Positions 50,803 through 60,107 of a stretch of DNA of 64,000 nucleotides are shown here, piece after piece. The stretch is from JAJEEA01 sp965116765. Its GTDB lineage: Bacteria; Acidobacteriota; Vicinamibacteria; Vicinamibacterales; UBA8438. A model generated the notes under the pieces. The model was not told the origin of the DNA. It saw only the letters and a list, made by a program, of their open reading frames with translations, and made no database searches. The position numbers and the translations under genes were made by a program. The stretch lies in the NCBI GenBank assembly GCA_965116765.1, contig OZ220718.1:620001-684000 (forward strand), written 5' to 3'. Position 1 is the stretch's first letter, and every line of letters starts with the position of its first letter.

Positions 50803-51606
50803 ATGCCTCACGACCTCGTCAAGGCCCACGCCTACGGCAACGACTTTCTCTTCGTTCCCATCGAGCAGACCGCCGAGGCCGGGCGCGCCGCGCTGGCCCG
50901 CCGCCTCTGCGACCGGCACACCGGCGTGGGGGGAGACGGGCTCGTGCTCCACGCGGCCACCGGGGCCGGCGCCCGCATGGTCCTCTACAACGCGGACGGG
51001 GGGCGGGCGGAGGTGTCGGGCAACGCGGTGCGCTGCCTGGCCGCGATCGTCGTCCGCGAACGGCCCTCGCTCGGTCGCCCGGTCATCGAGACCGATGCCG
51101 GCCCGATACCGCTGACGCGGGTCGGGTCGGCGGGCGGGCGGACGACGTTCGACGCCCTCATGGGCTCGCCGGTCGGGCTCCGTCGCCGGCAGGTGGAGGC
51201 GGGCGGCGAGCAGGTCGAGGTCGTCGAGCTGTCGGTCGGGAACCCTCAGTGCATCGTGCTCGGGGGAGAGGTGAGCGAGCGCCGCCTCCACCGTCTCGGC
51301 GCCGCCCTCGCCACCCATCCGGCCTTTCCCGACGGCACCAACGTCGAGCTCGTCGACGTGGAGTCGGCGTCCCGGATACGGATACTCATCTGGGAGCGCG
51401 GCGTCGGTCCGACGGCCGCGTCCGGCACCGGCGCGTGCGCGAGCGCGGTGGCGGCGGCGGCCTTCGGCGGCGCCTCGCGCGAGGTCGAGGTGGTTTCGCC
51501 GGGCGGCGTGCAGCGCGTGCGCTGGACGGAAGAGGGCATCCATCTGACGGGGTGGGCGGACATCGTGATGACCGGGCGCTGGCTCGGGCAGGAGCCCGCA
51601 CCGTGA
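50803..51606 (+). CDS. dapF: Diaminopimelate epimerase, first catalytic Cys replaced by Ser
   Basis: 267 aa. Interconverts LL- and meso-diaminopimelate for lysine and peptidoglycan. Two-fold repeated fold: KAHAYGNDFLFV, HTGVGGDGLVLH, NADGGRAEVSGNAVRCLA, and GPTAASGTGACASAVAA. In the family two Cys act as general base and acid; the second (in GTGACAS, near 209) is present, but the first position is Ser72 (EVSGN, where CGN is normal). Cys78 follows close by but is not the catalytic position. Activity may be altered, or Ser may be accepted in this lineage. Confidence 0.85.
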   Translation: MPHDLVKAHAYGNDFLFVPIEQTAEAGRAALARRLCDRHTGVGGDGLVLHAATGAGARMVLYNADGGRAEVSGNAVRCLAAIVVRERPSLGRPVIETDAGPIPLTRVGSAGGRTTFDALMGSPVGLRRRQVEAGGEQVEVVELSVGNPQCIVLGGEVSERRLHRLGAALATHPAFPDGTNVELVDVESASRIRILIWERGVGPTAASGTGACASAVAAAAFGGASREVEVVSPGGVQRVRWTEEGIHLTGWADIVMTGRWLGQEPAP

Positions 51607-51886
51607 GACGGCGCTGACGCCTGGAGGGTCGGAGGCGGGATTGAGCGCAGCACCCGCAATCCCGATGGAGGGGCCTGCACGCATCGTACGCGTACGTCGT
51701 CGCCGCAGGGACGGGACGCCGCCGGCGATCACCCTCGGATGGAGACGCTATTCCTGCCGCAAATCGCCACGGAACCTCGCTTCGCACCACATGTGCCCGG
51801 TTCTTGCAGGCGACTCGAGGTGGCGGCCGGCCGTGACGGGGCCGACACCTCGACCGGGCCGGCCCGCGGCCCCGCCGTGTGGTACG

Positions 51887-52555
51887 ATGAAGGCACTCGC
51901 TCTCCACGACCGACCCCGCGAAAAGCTCGAGCGTCTCGGGCCGTCAGGTCTGGGCGACAACGAGTTGCTGGCGATCGTCCTCGGTCACGGGTTCCGCGAC
52001 GCGAACGCCATCGACGTCTCGAACCGGGTCCTGGCCGCGGTGCAGGGCGTGCACGGGTTGACACGGCAGTCCCTCGGCGATCTGTGTCGGCTGAAGGGGC
52101 TCGGGGCGGCCAAGGCGGCGCAGGTGCTCGCCGCCGTCGAGCTGGGCCGGCGCACGCTGGTGAGGCCGCCGGACCACCGCGAGCGGCTGGGTTCTCCGCG
52201 GGAGGTCGCGTCCTTCCTGCTGCCGAGCTACGGGGCCCGCCCCGTCGAGCAGTTCGGCATCGTGCTGCTGGACACGAAGCACCGCGTCCTCAAGACCACG
52301 CTGGTGTCGACGGGGACCCTCGACGCCAGCCTCGTTCATCCGCGAGAGGTGTTCCGGGCCGCCGCGAGCGGGGGGGCGGCGGCGATAGTGCTGTTCCACA
52401 ATCACCCATCGGGCGACCCGACGCCCAGCGGCGACGACGTGGCCCTGACCGCGCGGCTCGTCGAGGCGGGCCTGGTGATGGGGATCGAAGTGGTCGACCA
52501 CGTGATTCTGGCCGACGCCAAGTACTGCAGCTTCAAGGAGATGGGGCGGCTCTAG
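51887..52555 (+). CDS. radC: RadC-like JAMM/MPN+ protein
   Basis: 222 aa from the ATG at 51887. N-terminal helix-hairpin-helix region (LCRLKGLGAAKAAQVLAAVE) and C-terminal JAMM metalloprotease-like motif HNHPSGDPTPSGDD near 172-185. The fold is that of deubiquitinase-like peptidases; RadC proteins have no proven general repair role. Preceded by a 280-bp region without a convincing gene. Confidence 0.92.
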   Translation: MKALALHDRPREKLERLGPSGLGDNELLAIVLGHGFRDANAIDVSNRVLAAVQGVHGLTRQSLGDLCRLKGLGAAKAAQVLAAVELGRRTLVRPPDHRERLGSPREVASFLLPSYGARPVEQFGIVLLDTKHRVLKTTLVSTGTLDASLVHPREVFRAAASGGAAAIVLFHNHPSGDPTPSGDDVALTARLVEAGLVMGIEVVDHVILADAKYCSFKEMGRL

Positions 52556-52611
52556 GGGACGCTCTCGAGGTCGCGCCGGAAGTGCCGCCGGCGCGACGCT
52601 CCCGGGAACCC

Positions 52612-53823
52612 ATGGGGAGGATTCTGTACCTCGACTGCTTCTCCGGCGCGTCGGGCGACATGCTCATCGGCGCCCTGCTCGATGCGGGACTGCCTTTCGA
52701 GCACCTCCGGGAGGCCCTGGGGAGCCTGGCCCTCGGCGACGAGTGCGTCGTCTCGGCCGAGCCGGTGACCCGCTCCGGGGTCGGGGCCACGAAGTTCACG
52801 GTGACGGAGGCCGCGGGGGACGGCGCCGGCCATCCGCACCGCCATCTCTCCGGCATCCTGAAGCTGGTCGAGCGGTCGGCGCTGTCCGAGGCGTCCCGGA
52901 GGCGGGCGGCCCGCCTGTTTCGGCGATTGGCCGAGACCGAGGCCGCCATACACCGGATGCCGGTCGAGAAGGTGCATCTGCACGAGGTGGGGGCGCTCGA
53001 CTCGATCGTGGACGTCGTCGGCGGGGTCTTCGCCCTCGAGTGGTTCGGGGCCGAGCGCATCGTGGCCTCCGCCTTGAACGTCGGCAGCGGCACGGTGCCC
53101 TGCGCGCACGGGACGATGCCGGTCCCGGCGCCGGCGACGGCGGAGCTGATCAAGGGTGCGCCGGTTTATGCGGGGCCGCCGGGAGGCGAGCTGCTGACCC
53201 CGACCGGCGCGTTGCTGGTGGCGGAGTTCGCGGGCGGGTACGGTCCGTTGCCGGCGATGCGCATCGAGCGCATCGGCTACGGTGCGGGCTCGCGCGACCC
53301 CCGAGGCCATCCCAACGTGCTGCGGGTCCTCGTCGGCGAGGCGGCGGAGGCCGGCCCCTCTGAACGGGTGGTTTCCGTCGAGTGCGAGATCGACGACATG
53401 AACCCCGAGATCTTCGGGGTGCTCATGGAGCGTCTGCAGGACGCGGGGGCGCTCGACGTGTTCTACACGCCGGTCCAGATGAAGAAGAACCGCCCGGGGA
53501 CGCACGTCACGGTCCTCGCGCCGCCGGGACGCCGGGAGGCCGTCTGCGCGACGCTGTTCCGGGAGACGAGCACCATCGGCCTCCGCTACGGAGAGTCGAC
53601 CCGGGAGGTGCTGGCGCGAGAGATCGTGCCGGTGGCGACCGTCTACGGCGAGATACGATGCAAGGTCGCGCGGCGCGGGCGCGCCGTGGTCAACGTGGCG
53701 CCGGAGTTCGAGGACTGCGCCCGCGCGGCCCGCGAGCATCGTGCGTCGGCGAAGGAGGTTCACGCCGCCGCCGTGCAGGCGTCGCGCGACGCTGGGCTGA
53801 CGGCGGGGGCGCGCGGGCGTTGA
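52612..53823 (+). CDS. larC: Nickel-pincer cofactor cyclometallase LarC
   Basis: 403 aa, single frame. Inserts nickel into the pincer nucleotide of lactate racemase and relatives. Start YLDCFSGASGDMLIGALLDA; HPHRHLSGI in the LarC1 part; EKVHLHEVGALDSIVDVVGG; LTPTGALLVAEF; C-terminal LarC2 domain with ECEIDDMNPEIFGVLMERL. In Lactobacillus the gene needs a ribosomal frameshift; here it is continuous. No larB, larE or larA is in the window, so the target enzyme is unknown. Confidence 0.93.
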   Translation: MGRILYLDCFSGASGDMLIGALLDAGLPFEHLREALGSLALGDECVVSAEPVTRSGVGATKFTVTEAAGDGAGHPHRHLSGILKLVERSALSEASRRRAARLFRRLAETEAAIHRMPVEKVHLHEVGALDSIVDVVGGVFALEWFGAERIVASALNVGSGTVPCAHGTMPVPAPATAELIKGAPVYAGPPGGELLTPTGALLVAEFAGGYGPLPAMRIERIGYGAGSRDPRGHPNVLRVLVGEAAEAGPSERVVSVECEIDDMNPEIFGVLMERLQDAGALDVFYTPVQMKKNRPGTHVTVLAPPGRREAVCATLFRETSTIGLRYGESTREVLAREIVPVATVYGEIRCKVARRGRAVVNVAPEFEDCARAAREHRASAKEVHAAAVQASRDAGLTAGARGR

Positions 53824-53914
53824 GGCGCGCGTCGGTTCGAGGCGCGGATTGGGCGGGGCGCGCCGCCGGCGGGAGGCCGCGCGGCCCCCGGCGCGCGGTC
53901 GGGGTACAGCAGAG

Positions 53915-56005
53915 ATGAGCCGCTTCTATCTGACCACGGCTATCGACTACGTCAACAGCCGGCCCCACCTGGGCACGGCCTACGAGAAGGTGACGGCCGA
54001 CGTCATCGCCAGATATCGCCGCCTGTGCGGGCTGTCCACGCGCTTCGTCATGGGCAACGACGAGCACTCGCAGAACGTCTTCCAGCGCGCGGCCGAGCTC
54101 GGGCTCGACCCGCTGGCCTTCTGCGACCGGATGGAGGGGGTGTTCCGCGAGGTCTGGGCCAAGCTCGACGTGTCGTTCGACGACTTCATCCGCACCACCG
54201 AGGAGCGCCACCGGGTGGCGGTGACGACCCTCGTCGAGCGCATCGCCGCCGCCGGCGACCTCTACGAGGGCGAGTACGAGGGGTGGTACTGCGTCTCGTG
54301 CGAAGCCTTCAAGCAGGACAAGGACCTCGTCGACGGCGAGTGTCCCGTGCACCGCAGCAAGCCGGACTGGCTCAAGGAGAAGAACCACTTCTTCCGGCTG
54401 TCCCGGTACCGGGACCGGTTGCTGGAGCACTACTCGGTCCACCCGGGCTTCGTGCAGCCCGAGGTCCGGCGCAACGAGATGCTGCGGCTGCTCGAGCGCG
54501 GCCTCGAGGACATCTCCATCAGCCGTACCGGGCAGCGCTGGGGGATTCCCCTGCCGTTCGACCCGTCGAACGTGGTCTACGTGTGGTTCGATGCCCTGAC
54601 CAACTACATGGCGGCGGTCGGGTACGGCAGCGACGAGGAGCAGTTCGCGGCCTGGTGGCCGGCCGACCTGCACGTGGTGGGGAAGGACATCACCCGCTTC
54701 CACGCGGTGGTGTGGCCGGCGATGCTCATGAGCGCGGACATCGCGCTGCCGCGGGTGGTCTACGGCCACGGGTGGGTGAACTGGCAGGGCCAGCGCATGA
54801 GCAAGTCGCTCGGGACCAGCGTCGACCCCCTGGAGGCCGCCGACCGGCTGGGGCCCGACCCCCTGCGCCTGTATCTCGTGAAGGAGATCGTCTACGGACA
54901 GGACGGCGACTTCACGTGGGAGCGCTTCGACGAGCGGTACAACGCGGATCTGGCGAACAACTTCGGCAACCTCGTGAACCGGGTCACCGCGATGGCCCAC
55001 AAGTACCGCGGGGGCCGGGTGGCGCCGGTTGCCGGCGCGGCGCCCCGTCTCGCGGACCGCGCCGCCGACGTGGTCCGCCGGTACCGCGCGGCCCTCGACG
55101 GCTACGAGCTGCACGCGGGGATGGCGGCGGCCTTCGATCTCGTCGACGCCGCCAACGAGTTCATCACCCGGTCGGAGCCGTGGGTGCTGGCGAAGGCGGC
55201 GGACCGCGCGGACGAGCTCGATCAGGCGCTGTTCGAGATGGTCGAGGCGGTGCGGATCGCGGCGCTGCTGCTGTGGCCGGCGATGCCCTCGTCCTGCGCG
55301 GAGATCTGGCGGCGCATGGGACAGACCCGGCCGATTGCCGACAGCCGGCTCGATGCCGATGCGGCGTGGTCGGGCGGGGCGCGGCAGGTCGTCAAGGGGC
55401 CGCCGCTGTGGCCGCGGCTCGAGGCCGGCGGCGCCCTCGGCGAGACCGCCGCCGTGACCGCCGCGGTCGCCGCGGAGAAGGGGAGAGGGAGGACGATGAC
55501 CGACGACACTTCGACGGCGGCGCCGGTGCCGCAAGCGGCCGGGGGCGACCGGAGGGAGACGGAGGCCGGGCGCGACGACACGTCGTCCGCGGCGCCGTCC
55601 GCCCGGGCCGGCTCCGGCCCGGCCCCGGTCCCTTCCCCGTCCGCGGCTGTCCCGCCGCCGCCGGTGGACGAGCCGCGCATCTCGTTCGACGACTTCATGA
55701 AGGTGCAGCTCCGGGTGGTGAAGGTGATCGCGGCCGAGGCGATCCCCAAGTCGAAGAAGCTCCTCAAGGTGACGGTGGACGACGGGACCGGCGAGCGCAC
55801 GCTGGTGGCGGGCATCGCGCGCGCCTACGCCCCCGAGACCCTGGTGGGACGCTCGGTGGTCATCGTCGCCAACCTCGAGAAGGCGAAGCTGATGGGCGTC
55901 GAGTCGAACGGCATGATTCTCGCGGCGACGGACCCCGGCGGGGGGCCGGTCCTGCTGGGGGTGGACGACCCCGACGCCGCCCCTCCCGGGGCCCGGGTCC
56001 GCTAG
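53915..56005 (+). CDS. metG: Methionyl-tRNA synthetase with C-terminal tRNA-binding domain
   Basis: 696 aa from the ATG at 53915 (MSRFYLTTAIDYVNSRPHLG). Class I motifs: RPHLGTAY (HIGH-equivalent) and QRMSKSLGT (KMSKS). Zinc-knuckle region YCVSCEAFKQDKDLVDGECP. The C-terminal EMAP/tRNA-binding domain (FMKVQLRVVKVIAAEAIPKS, LVAGIARAYAP) starts near 560 after a low-complexity Ala/Pro/Ser linker (about 500-555). Confidence 0.97.
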   Translation: MSRFYLTTAIDYVNSRPHLGTAYEKVTADVIARYRRLCGLSTRFVMGNDEHSQNVFQRAAELGLDPLAFCDRMEGVFREVWAKLDVSFDDFIRTTEERHRVAVTTLVERIAAAGDLYEGEYEGWYCVSCEAFKQDKDLVDGECPVHRSKPDWLKEKNHFFRLSRYRDRLLEHYSVHPGFVQPEVRRNEMLRLLERGLEDISISRTGQRWGIPLPFDPSNVVYVWFDALTNYMAAVGYGSDEEQFAAWWPADLHVVGKDITRFHAVVWPAMLMSADIALPRVVYGHGWVNWQGQRMSKSLGTSVDPLEAADRLGPDPLRLYLVKEIVYGQDGDFTWERFDERYNADLANNFGNLVNRVTAMAHKYRGGRVAPVAGAAPRLADRAADVVRRYRAALDGYELHAGMAAAFDLVDAANEFITRSEPWVLAKAADRADELDQALFEMVEAVRIAALLLWPAMPSSCAEIWRRMGQTRPIADSRLDADAAWSGGARQVVKGPPLWPRLEAGGALGETAAVTAAVAAEKGRGRTMTDDTSTAAPVPQAAGGDRRETEAGRDDTSSAAPSARAGSGPAPVPSPSAAVPPPPVDEPRISFDDFMKVQLRVVKVIAAEAIPKSKKLLKVTVDDGTGERTLVAGIARAYAPETLVGRSVVIVANLEKAKLMGVESNGMILAATDPGGGPVLLGVDDPDAAPPGARVR

Positions 56006-56024
56006 TCGGGGCCGGGGCGCGCCG

Positions 56025-56849
56025 ATGTTCGACTCGCACTGCCATCTGGCCGACGAGGCGTTCGAGGACGATCTCGACGCCGTGGTCGAGCGGGCCCGGC
56101 AGGCCGGCCTGCGGGGCGCCCTGTGCATCCTCGACGCGACCAATCGGGCCGAGGCGGTCCGCGCCCGGCGGGTGGCGGCGGCGTGGCCGGAGGTGCGGTT
56201 CGCGGTCGGCGTGCACCCCCACCAGGCCGGGCAGCTCGCGGCGTGTCTCGACGAGGTGGAGCCGCGGCTGCGAGCAGCCGTCGCCGCGCGGTCCGGCGCC
56301 TGCGCGGTGGGCGAGATCGGCCTCGACTACCACTACGACTTCGCACCGCGCGACGTCCAGCGCGAGGTGTTCCGGACTCAGGTGCGGGTGGCGGCCGAGC
56401 TGGGGCGCCCCATCGTGATCCACACCCGCGAGGCCGACGAGGACACCTTCGCGGTCCTGGAGGGGGAGGGGGCGCCGCCGCCCGGCGGCGTGTTCCACTG
56501 CTTCACGGGCGACGCGGCGACGGCGCGCCGGGCCGTCGATCTCGGCTTCCACGTGTCGTTCTCGGGGATCGCGACGTTCAGGCGGGCCGACGCCGTGCGC
56601 GAGGCGGCCGCCGTGGTGCCTTGGGACCGGCTTCTCGTCGAGACCGACGCCCCGTACCTGGCGCCGGTCCCGTATCGGGGGCGCCGCAACGAGCCGGCGT
56701 GGGTGGCCCGGGTCGTCGAGGTGCTGGCGGGGGTGCGCGGGACGTCCCCCGGCGAGGTGTCGGCGCGTACCGCCGCCGCCTTCGAGGCCCTGTTCCTCGG
56801 CGGGGACTCCGTCGCCGGAGCGTCCCGCAACGGCCGCCAGGGACGCTGA
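56025..56849 (+). CDS. tatD: TatD-family metal-dependent DNase
   Basis: 274 aa. Two-metal TIM-barrel nuclease: FDSHCHLADEAF (first His pair), GVHPHQAG, VGEIGLDYHYD (Glu), VIHTREADEDTF, GVFHCFTGDAATARRAVDL, and VETDAPYLAPVPYRGRRNEP (Asp). Complete set of ligands. Located 20 bases after metG, so probably co-transcribed, as is common. Confidence 0.94.
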   Translation: MFDSHCHLADEAFEDDLDAVVERARQAGLRGALCILDATNRAEAVRARRVAAAWPEVRFAVGVHPHQAGQLAACLDEVEPRLRAAVAARSGACAVGEIGLDYHYDFAPRDVQREVFRTQVRVAAELGRPIVIHTREADEDTFAVLEGEGAPPPGGVFHCFTGDAATARRAVDLGFHVSFSGIATFRRADAVREAAAVVPWDRLLVETDAPYLAPVPYRGRRNEPAWVARVVEVLAGVRGTSPGEVSARTAAAFEALFLGGDSVAGASRNGRQGR

Positions 56850-57006
56850 CGGGAGTGGCCATGCCGACTGCGAAGTGCGTGAAGCGTCACGACGCGGCCC
56901 GTGCCCCGATCCGGCTGACGAATCCGTGTCGATCACGGCCCTAAAGGGTTGCTGCGTTGACACTTGGAGCGCAACTGTGCTGAAATCCGGGGCGCGAGAC
57001 GCCGCC

Positions 57007-58002
57007 GTGTCGAGAACCTCTGTCCCCCCGGACCTCGCCGAGATCTTCGAGCCCATACGCGCGGACCTGGAATCGGTCGAGCAGAAGTTCGTCCGCCACA
57101 TCGAGTCGCGGGTCGAGCTGATACCCGAGATCGGCCGCTATCTCCAGGCGAGCGGCGGCAAGCGGGTGCGGCCGGCGCTCCTGCTCATGTGCGCGCGGCT
57201 CGGCGGCTACCGGGGCGAGAACGCTACCCTCTACGCGGCGGTGGTGGAGTTCATCCACACCGCCACTCTCGTGCACGACGACATGATCGACGACGCGGTC
57301 ACCCGCCGCGGGCGGGAGACCGTGCATGCCCGGTGGGGCAACGACATCACCGTCCTCCTCGGCGACTACCTCTACATCAAGTCGATGGGCATGGCCCTGA
57401 CCGTCGACTCTCTCGAGCTCGTGCGGCTGCTCTGCGACGTCACGCGCGGCATGATCGAGGGCGAGCTGTACCAGCTCACCAAGGTTGGCGACGTGGACAT
57501 CAGCGAGGAAGAGCACCTGGAGATCATCAGGCGCAAGACCGCCCACCTGTTCGGCGGCTGCGCCCAGATCGGCGGGATGCTCGGCGGGTTGTCCGAGGCC
57601 CGGCAGGCGGCCCTGCGCGACTACGGCATCAGTCTCGGCATCGCGTTCCAGCTCGTCGACGATCTCCTCGACTACACCGCCGACGAGAGCGTGCTCGGGA
57701 AGCCGGTGGGCGGCGACGTGCGCGAGGGCAAGATGACGCTGCCCGCGATCTACCTGCTCCGGAAGGCGGGGGTGCCGGCCCGGGTCCTGCTCGACGCTCT
57801 GGTGCGGGACCGCCGGTTCTCGCCCGACGCCTGGAACGAGCTGCGCGGCCTGCTCGCCGAGCATCGCGTGCTCGACCTCGCCTTCGAGCGGGCGGCGGAG
57901 TTCGCCGAGGCCGCGAAGCGGTTTCTCGAGGGTTTTCCCCCTTCCCCGGAGCTCGACGCCCTCATGGCGCTGCCCGACTACGTGCTGGCCCGGGACCGCT
58001 GA
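57007..58002 (+). CDS. Polyprenyl diphosphate synthase
   Basis: 331 aa from a GTG at 57007 (an upstream GTG at 56977 is possible). Trans-prenyltransferase with FARM DDMID near 95 (LVHDDMIDDAVTRRG), GGKRVRPALLLM before it, and SARM LVDDLLDYTADES near 218. Makes long-chain prenyl diphosphates for quinones; chain length cannot be read exactly. TTGACA at 56956-56961 may be a -35 element but no clear -10 follows. A repeat copy begins 17 bases after the stop. Confidence 0.92.
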   Translation: MSRTSVPPDLAEIFEPIRADLESVEQKFVRHIESRVELIPEIGRYLQASGGKRVRPALLLMCARLGGYRGENATLYAAVVEFIHTATLVHDDMIDDAVTRRGRETVHARWGNDITVLLGDYLYIKSMGMALTVDSLELVRLLCDVTRGMIEGELYQLTKVGDVDISEEEHLEIIRRKTAHLFGGCAQIGGMLGGLSEARQAALRDYGISLGIAFQLVDDLLDYTADESVLGKPVGGDVREGKMTLPAIYLLRKAGVPARVLLDALVRDRRFSPDAWNELRGLLAEHRVLDLAFERAAEFAEAAKRFLEGFPPSPELDALMALPDYVLARDR

Positions 58003-58018
58003 CGCCGGCTCCCCGCCC

Positions 58019-58105
58019 CTGGCCCGCCCATCGTCGCCTTCGGCTCCGCTGGACGCCCAATCAGCCTTTCAGACGCCGGCGCCGTTCTGCGGCGCAGACT
58101 CCCGG
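58019..58105 (-). repeat. Hairpin repeat copy 8
   Basis: CTGGCCCGCCCATCGTCGCC, TTCGGCTCCGCTGGACGCCC, AATCAGCCTTTCAG, then CGCCGGCGCCGTTCTGCGGC, GCAGACTCCCGGGG. Conserved terminal arm; the hairpin is partly degenerate. It starts 17 bases after the polyprenyl synthase stop. Confidence 0.8.
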
Positions 58106-58262
58106 GGCGCCGCTCGCGGCCCCGTGCACCGCCCTCGTCCCGCGCGTTCCGAGCTACTCTCGATGGCAGCCCGGCCCGACACCGGAAGACCGGGCGCTCC
58201 GAATTGCGCGGTTTCCGCTCCCACCCGCCGCGGTCCCGCGTTCGCCGGCCGGTCCGCGAACT

Positions 58263-58268
58263 TATAAT
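58263..58268 (+). promoter_or_regulatory. -10 box of the NtrC-type gene
   Basis: TATAAT, 15 bases before the ATG at 58284, so the leader would be about nine bases. TTCGCC at 58241-58246 is a weak -35 (16-base spacing). Confidence 0.55.
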
Positions 58269-58283
58269 GACCGGCGCAGGGCG

Positions 58284-59654
58284 ATGACCGAGCGCATTCT
58301 GGTGGTCGACGACGACGAGGGCGTGCGCGACGCCCTCAAGATGACCCTCGAGTACGAGGGCTACGAGTGCCTGTTCGCGCGCAGCGGCCGCGAGGGGCTC
58401 GACCTGCTCGGCGCCGAGAGCGTCGACCTCGTGCTGCTCGACGTGAAGATGCCGGGGATGGACGGCCTGGAGGTCCTGCGGCGCATGCGGGAGCGCGGCG
58501 ACGCCGTCCCCGTGATCGTCATCTCCGGCCACGGCACCATCAGCACCGCGGTCGAGGCGACGAAGCAGGGCGCGTTCACGTTTCTCGAGAAGGGGTTCGA
58601 GGGGGACGTCCTCAAGGTCAACATCCGGAACGCCCTGGAGCAGCACCGGCTCAAGACCGAGGTCAGCCGCTACCGCGCGCTCGCCGAGATCCGTCACGAG
58701 ATGGTGGGGGAGAGCCCGGCCCTGCGGGGGGTGACGGACGCGATCGGGCGGGCCGCGCCCACCACGAGCACGGTGCTCATCCAGGGGGAGAGCGGGGTCG
58801 GGAAGGAGCTGGTGGCGCGGGCCATTCACCGCAACAGCCGGCGGGGCCGCGAGCGGTTCGTGCAGGTGAACTGCGCCGCCCTGCCCGAGGAGCTCATCGA
58901 GTCGGAGCTCTTCGGGCACGAGCGGGGCGCGTTCACGGGCGCGACCCAGAAGCAGATCGGCAAGTTCGAGCAGGCCGATCGCGGCACCATCTTCCTCGAC
59001 GAGGTCGGCGACATGAGCCTCCGCACCCAGGCCAAGGTGCTGCGGGTGCTGCAGGAGGGAGAGGTCGAGCGGCTCGGGTCGGCCCGGACCATCGAGGTCG
59101 ACGTGCGCGTGCTCGCGGCCACCAACCGCAACCTCGAGGAGGACATCGACAACGAGCGCTTTCGCGAGGACCTCTACTTCAGGCTCAGCGTCATTCCGAT
59201 CCGGGTGCCGCCCCTGCGCGACCGCCGGGAGGACATTCCCCGGCTCGTCCGCCACTTCACGGCGCTGTTCTGCCGGGACAACAACTTCCGGCCCCGCGAG
59301 TTCACCCCGGCCGCGCTCGGGGCGCTGGCCGGTGAGCGGTGGCGCGGCAACATCCGAGAGCTGAAGAACACCGTCGAGCGGCTGCTGGTGATGACTCCGG
59401 GGGAGACCATCGACGTGGGCGATATCCGCGCGGTGGTGCGGACGGGGCCCCGGGACGGCGCGGCGGGCCTCGCCGCGAGTCAGGCCGGCACCCTGCGCGA
59501 GTTCAAGGAGCGGGCGGAGCGCGCGTTCCTCATCGACAAGCTGCGCGAGCACGGCTGGAACATCTCGAGGACGGCCGAGGTCATCGACACCCCGCGCAGC
59601 AATCTCTACAAGAAGCTGGAGCAGTACGGGATCTCGCAGGACACGGACGCCTGA
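58284..59654 (+). CDS. NtrC-family sigma-54-dependent response regulator
   Basis: 456 aa. Receiver domain with D53 in VLLDVKMPGMDG and Lys near 104 (FLEKGF). AAA+ domain: Walker A GESGVGKELVA near 173, GHERGAFTGATQ (GAFTGA loop for sigma-54 contact) near 213, Walker B IFLDEVGDMS. C-terminal Fis-type HTH: LREHGWNISRTAEVIDTPRS. No histidine kinase is adjacent. A sigma-54-type promoter at 38343 is a possible target, but target sites are unknown. Confidence 0.95.
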   Translation: MTERILVVDDDEGVRDALKMTLEYEGYECLFARSGREGLDLLGAESVDLVLLDVKMPGMDGLEVLRRMRERGDAVPVIVISGHGTISTAVEATKQGAFTFLEKGFEGDVLKVNIRNALEQHRLKTEVSRYRALAEIRHEMVGESPALRGVTDAIGRAAPTTSTVLIQGESGVGKELVARAIHRNSRRGRERFVQVNCAALPEELIESELFGHERGAFTGATQKQIGKFEQADRGTIFLDEVGDMSLRTQAKVLRVLQEGEVERLGSARTIEVDVRVLAATNRNLEEDIDNERFREDLYFRLSVIPIRVPPLRDRREDIPRLVRHFTALFCRDNNFRPREFTPAALGALAGERWRGNIRELKNTVERLLVMTPGETIDVGDIRAVVRTGPRDGAAGLAASQAGTLREFKERAERAFLIDKLREHGWNISRTAEVIDTPRSNLYKKLEQYGISQDTDA

Positions 59655-59695
59655 TGAGGAGGACCGCCTGGCGAGCACAGTGAATGGCCTACGCG

Positions 59696-60107
59696 CCGCA
59701 GAGGGACAGGCGACCGCTGCACGCGGTGCCCTTCGGGGGCATCGGGTGGGGAGGAAAGTCCGAACTCCGAAGGGCAGTGCGCCGGGTAATCCCCGGTCAG
59801 GGCGACCTGAAGGAAAGTGGCACAGAAAACATACCGCCTCCCGGCGTTCCGGTTCCGGACCGCCGGGCGGTAAGGGTGAAAAGGTGCGGTAAGAGCGCAC
59901 CGCGTCCGCCGCAAGGCGGATGGCAGGCTAAACCCCGCACGGAGCAAGACCGAATAGGGAGGCGCTCGAGGGCGGCCCGTCCGAAGCCTCCGGGTAGGTT
60001 GCTCGACCCCGCCGGCGACGGCGGGGCTAGAGGAATGGTCGCCGCCCGGCGTCCGTCCGTTCGCGGACGGCGGCGGGTACAGAATTCGGCTTATCGTCCC
60101 TCTGCGG
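59696..60107 (+). ncRNA. rnpB: RNase P RNA, bacterial type A
   Basis: Contains the conserved cores GAGGAAAGTCCGAACTCC, GGCACAGAAAACATACCG, GGTAAGGGTGAAAAGGTGCG, and ACAGAATTCGGCTTAT. The terminal P1 helix pairs CCGCAGAGGGAC (59696-59707) with GTCCCTCTGCGG (60096-60107). About 412 nt, normal for type A. The 3' strand of P1 overlaps the end of the NfeD-like gene by 17 bases on the opposite strand. Confidence 0.95.
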
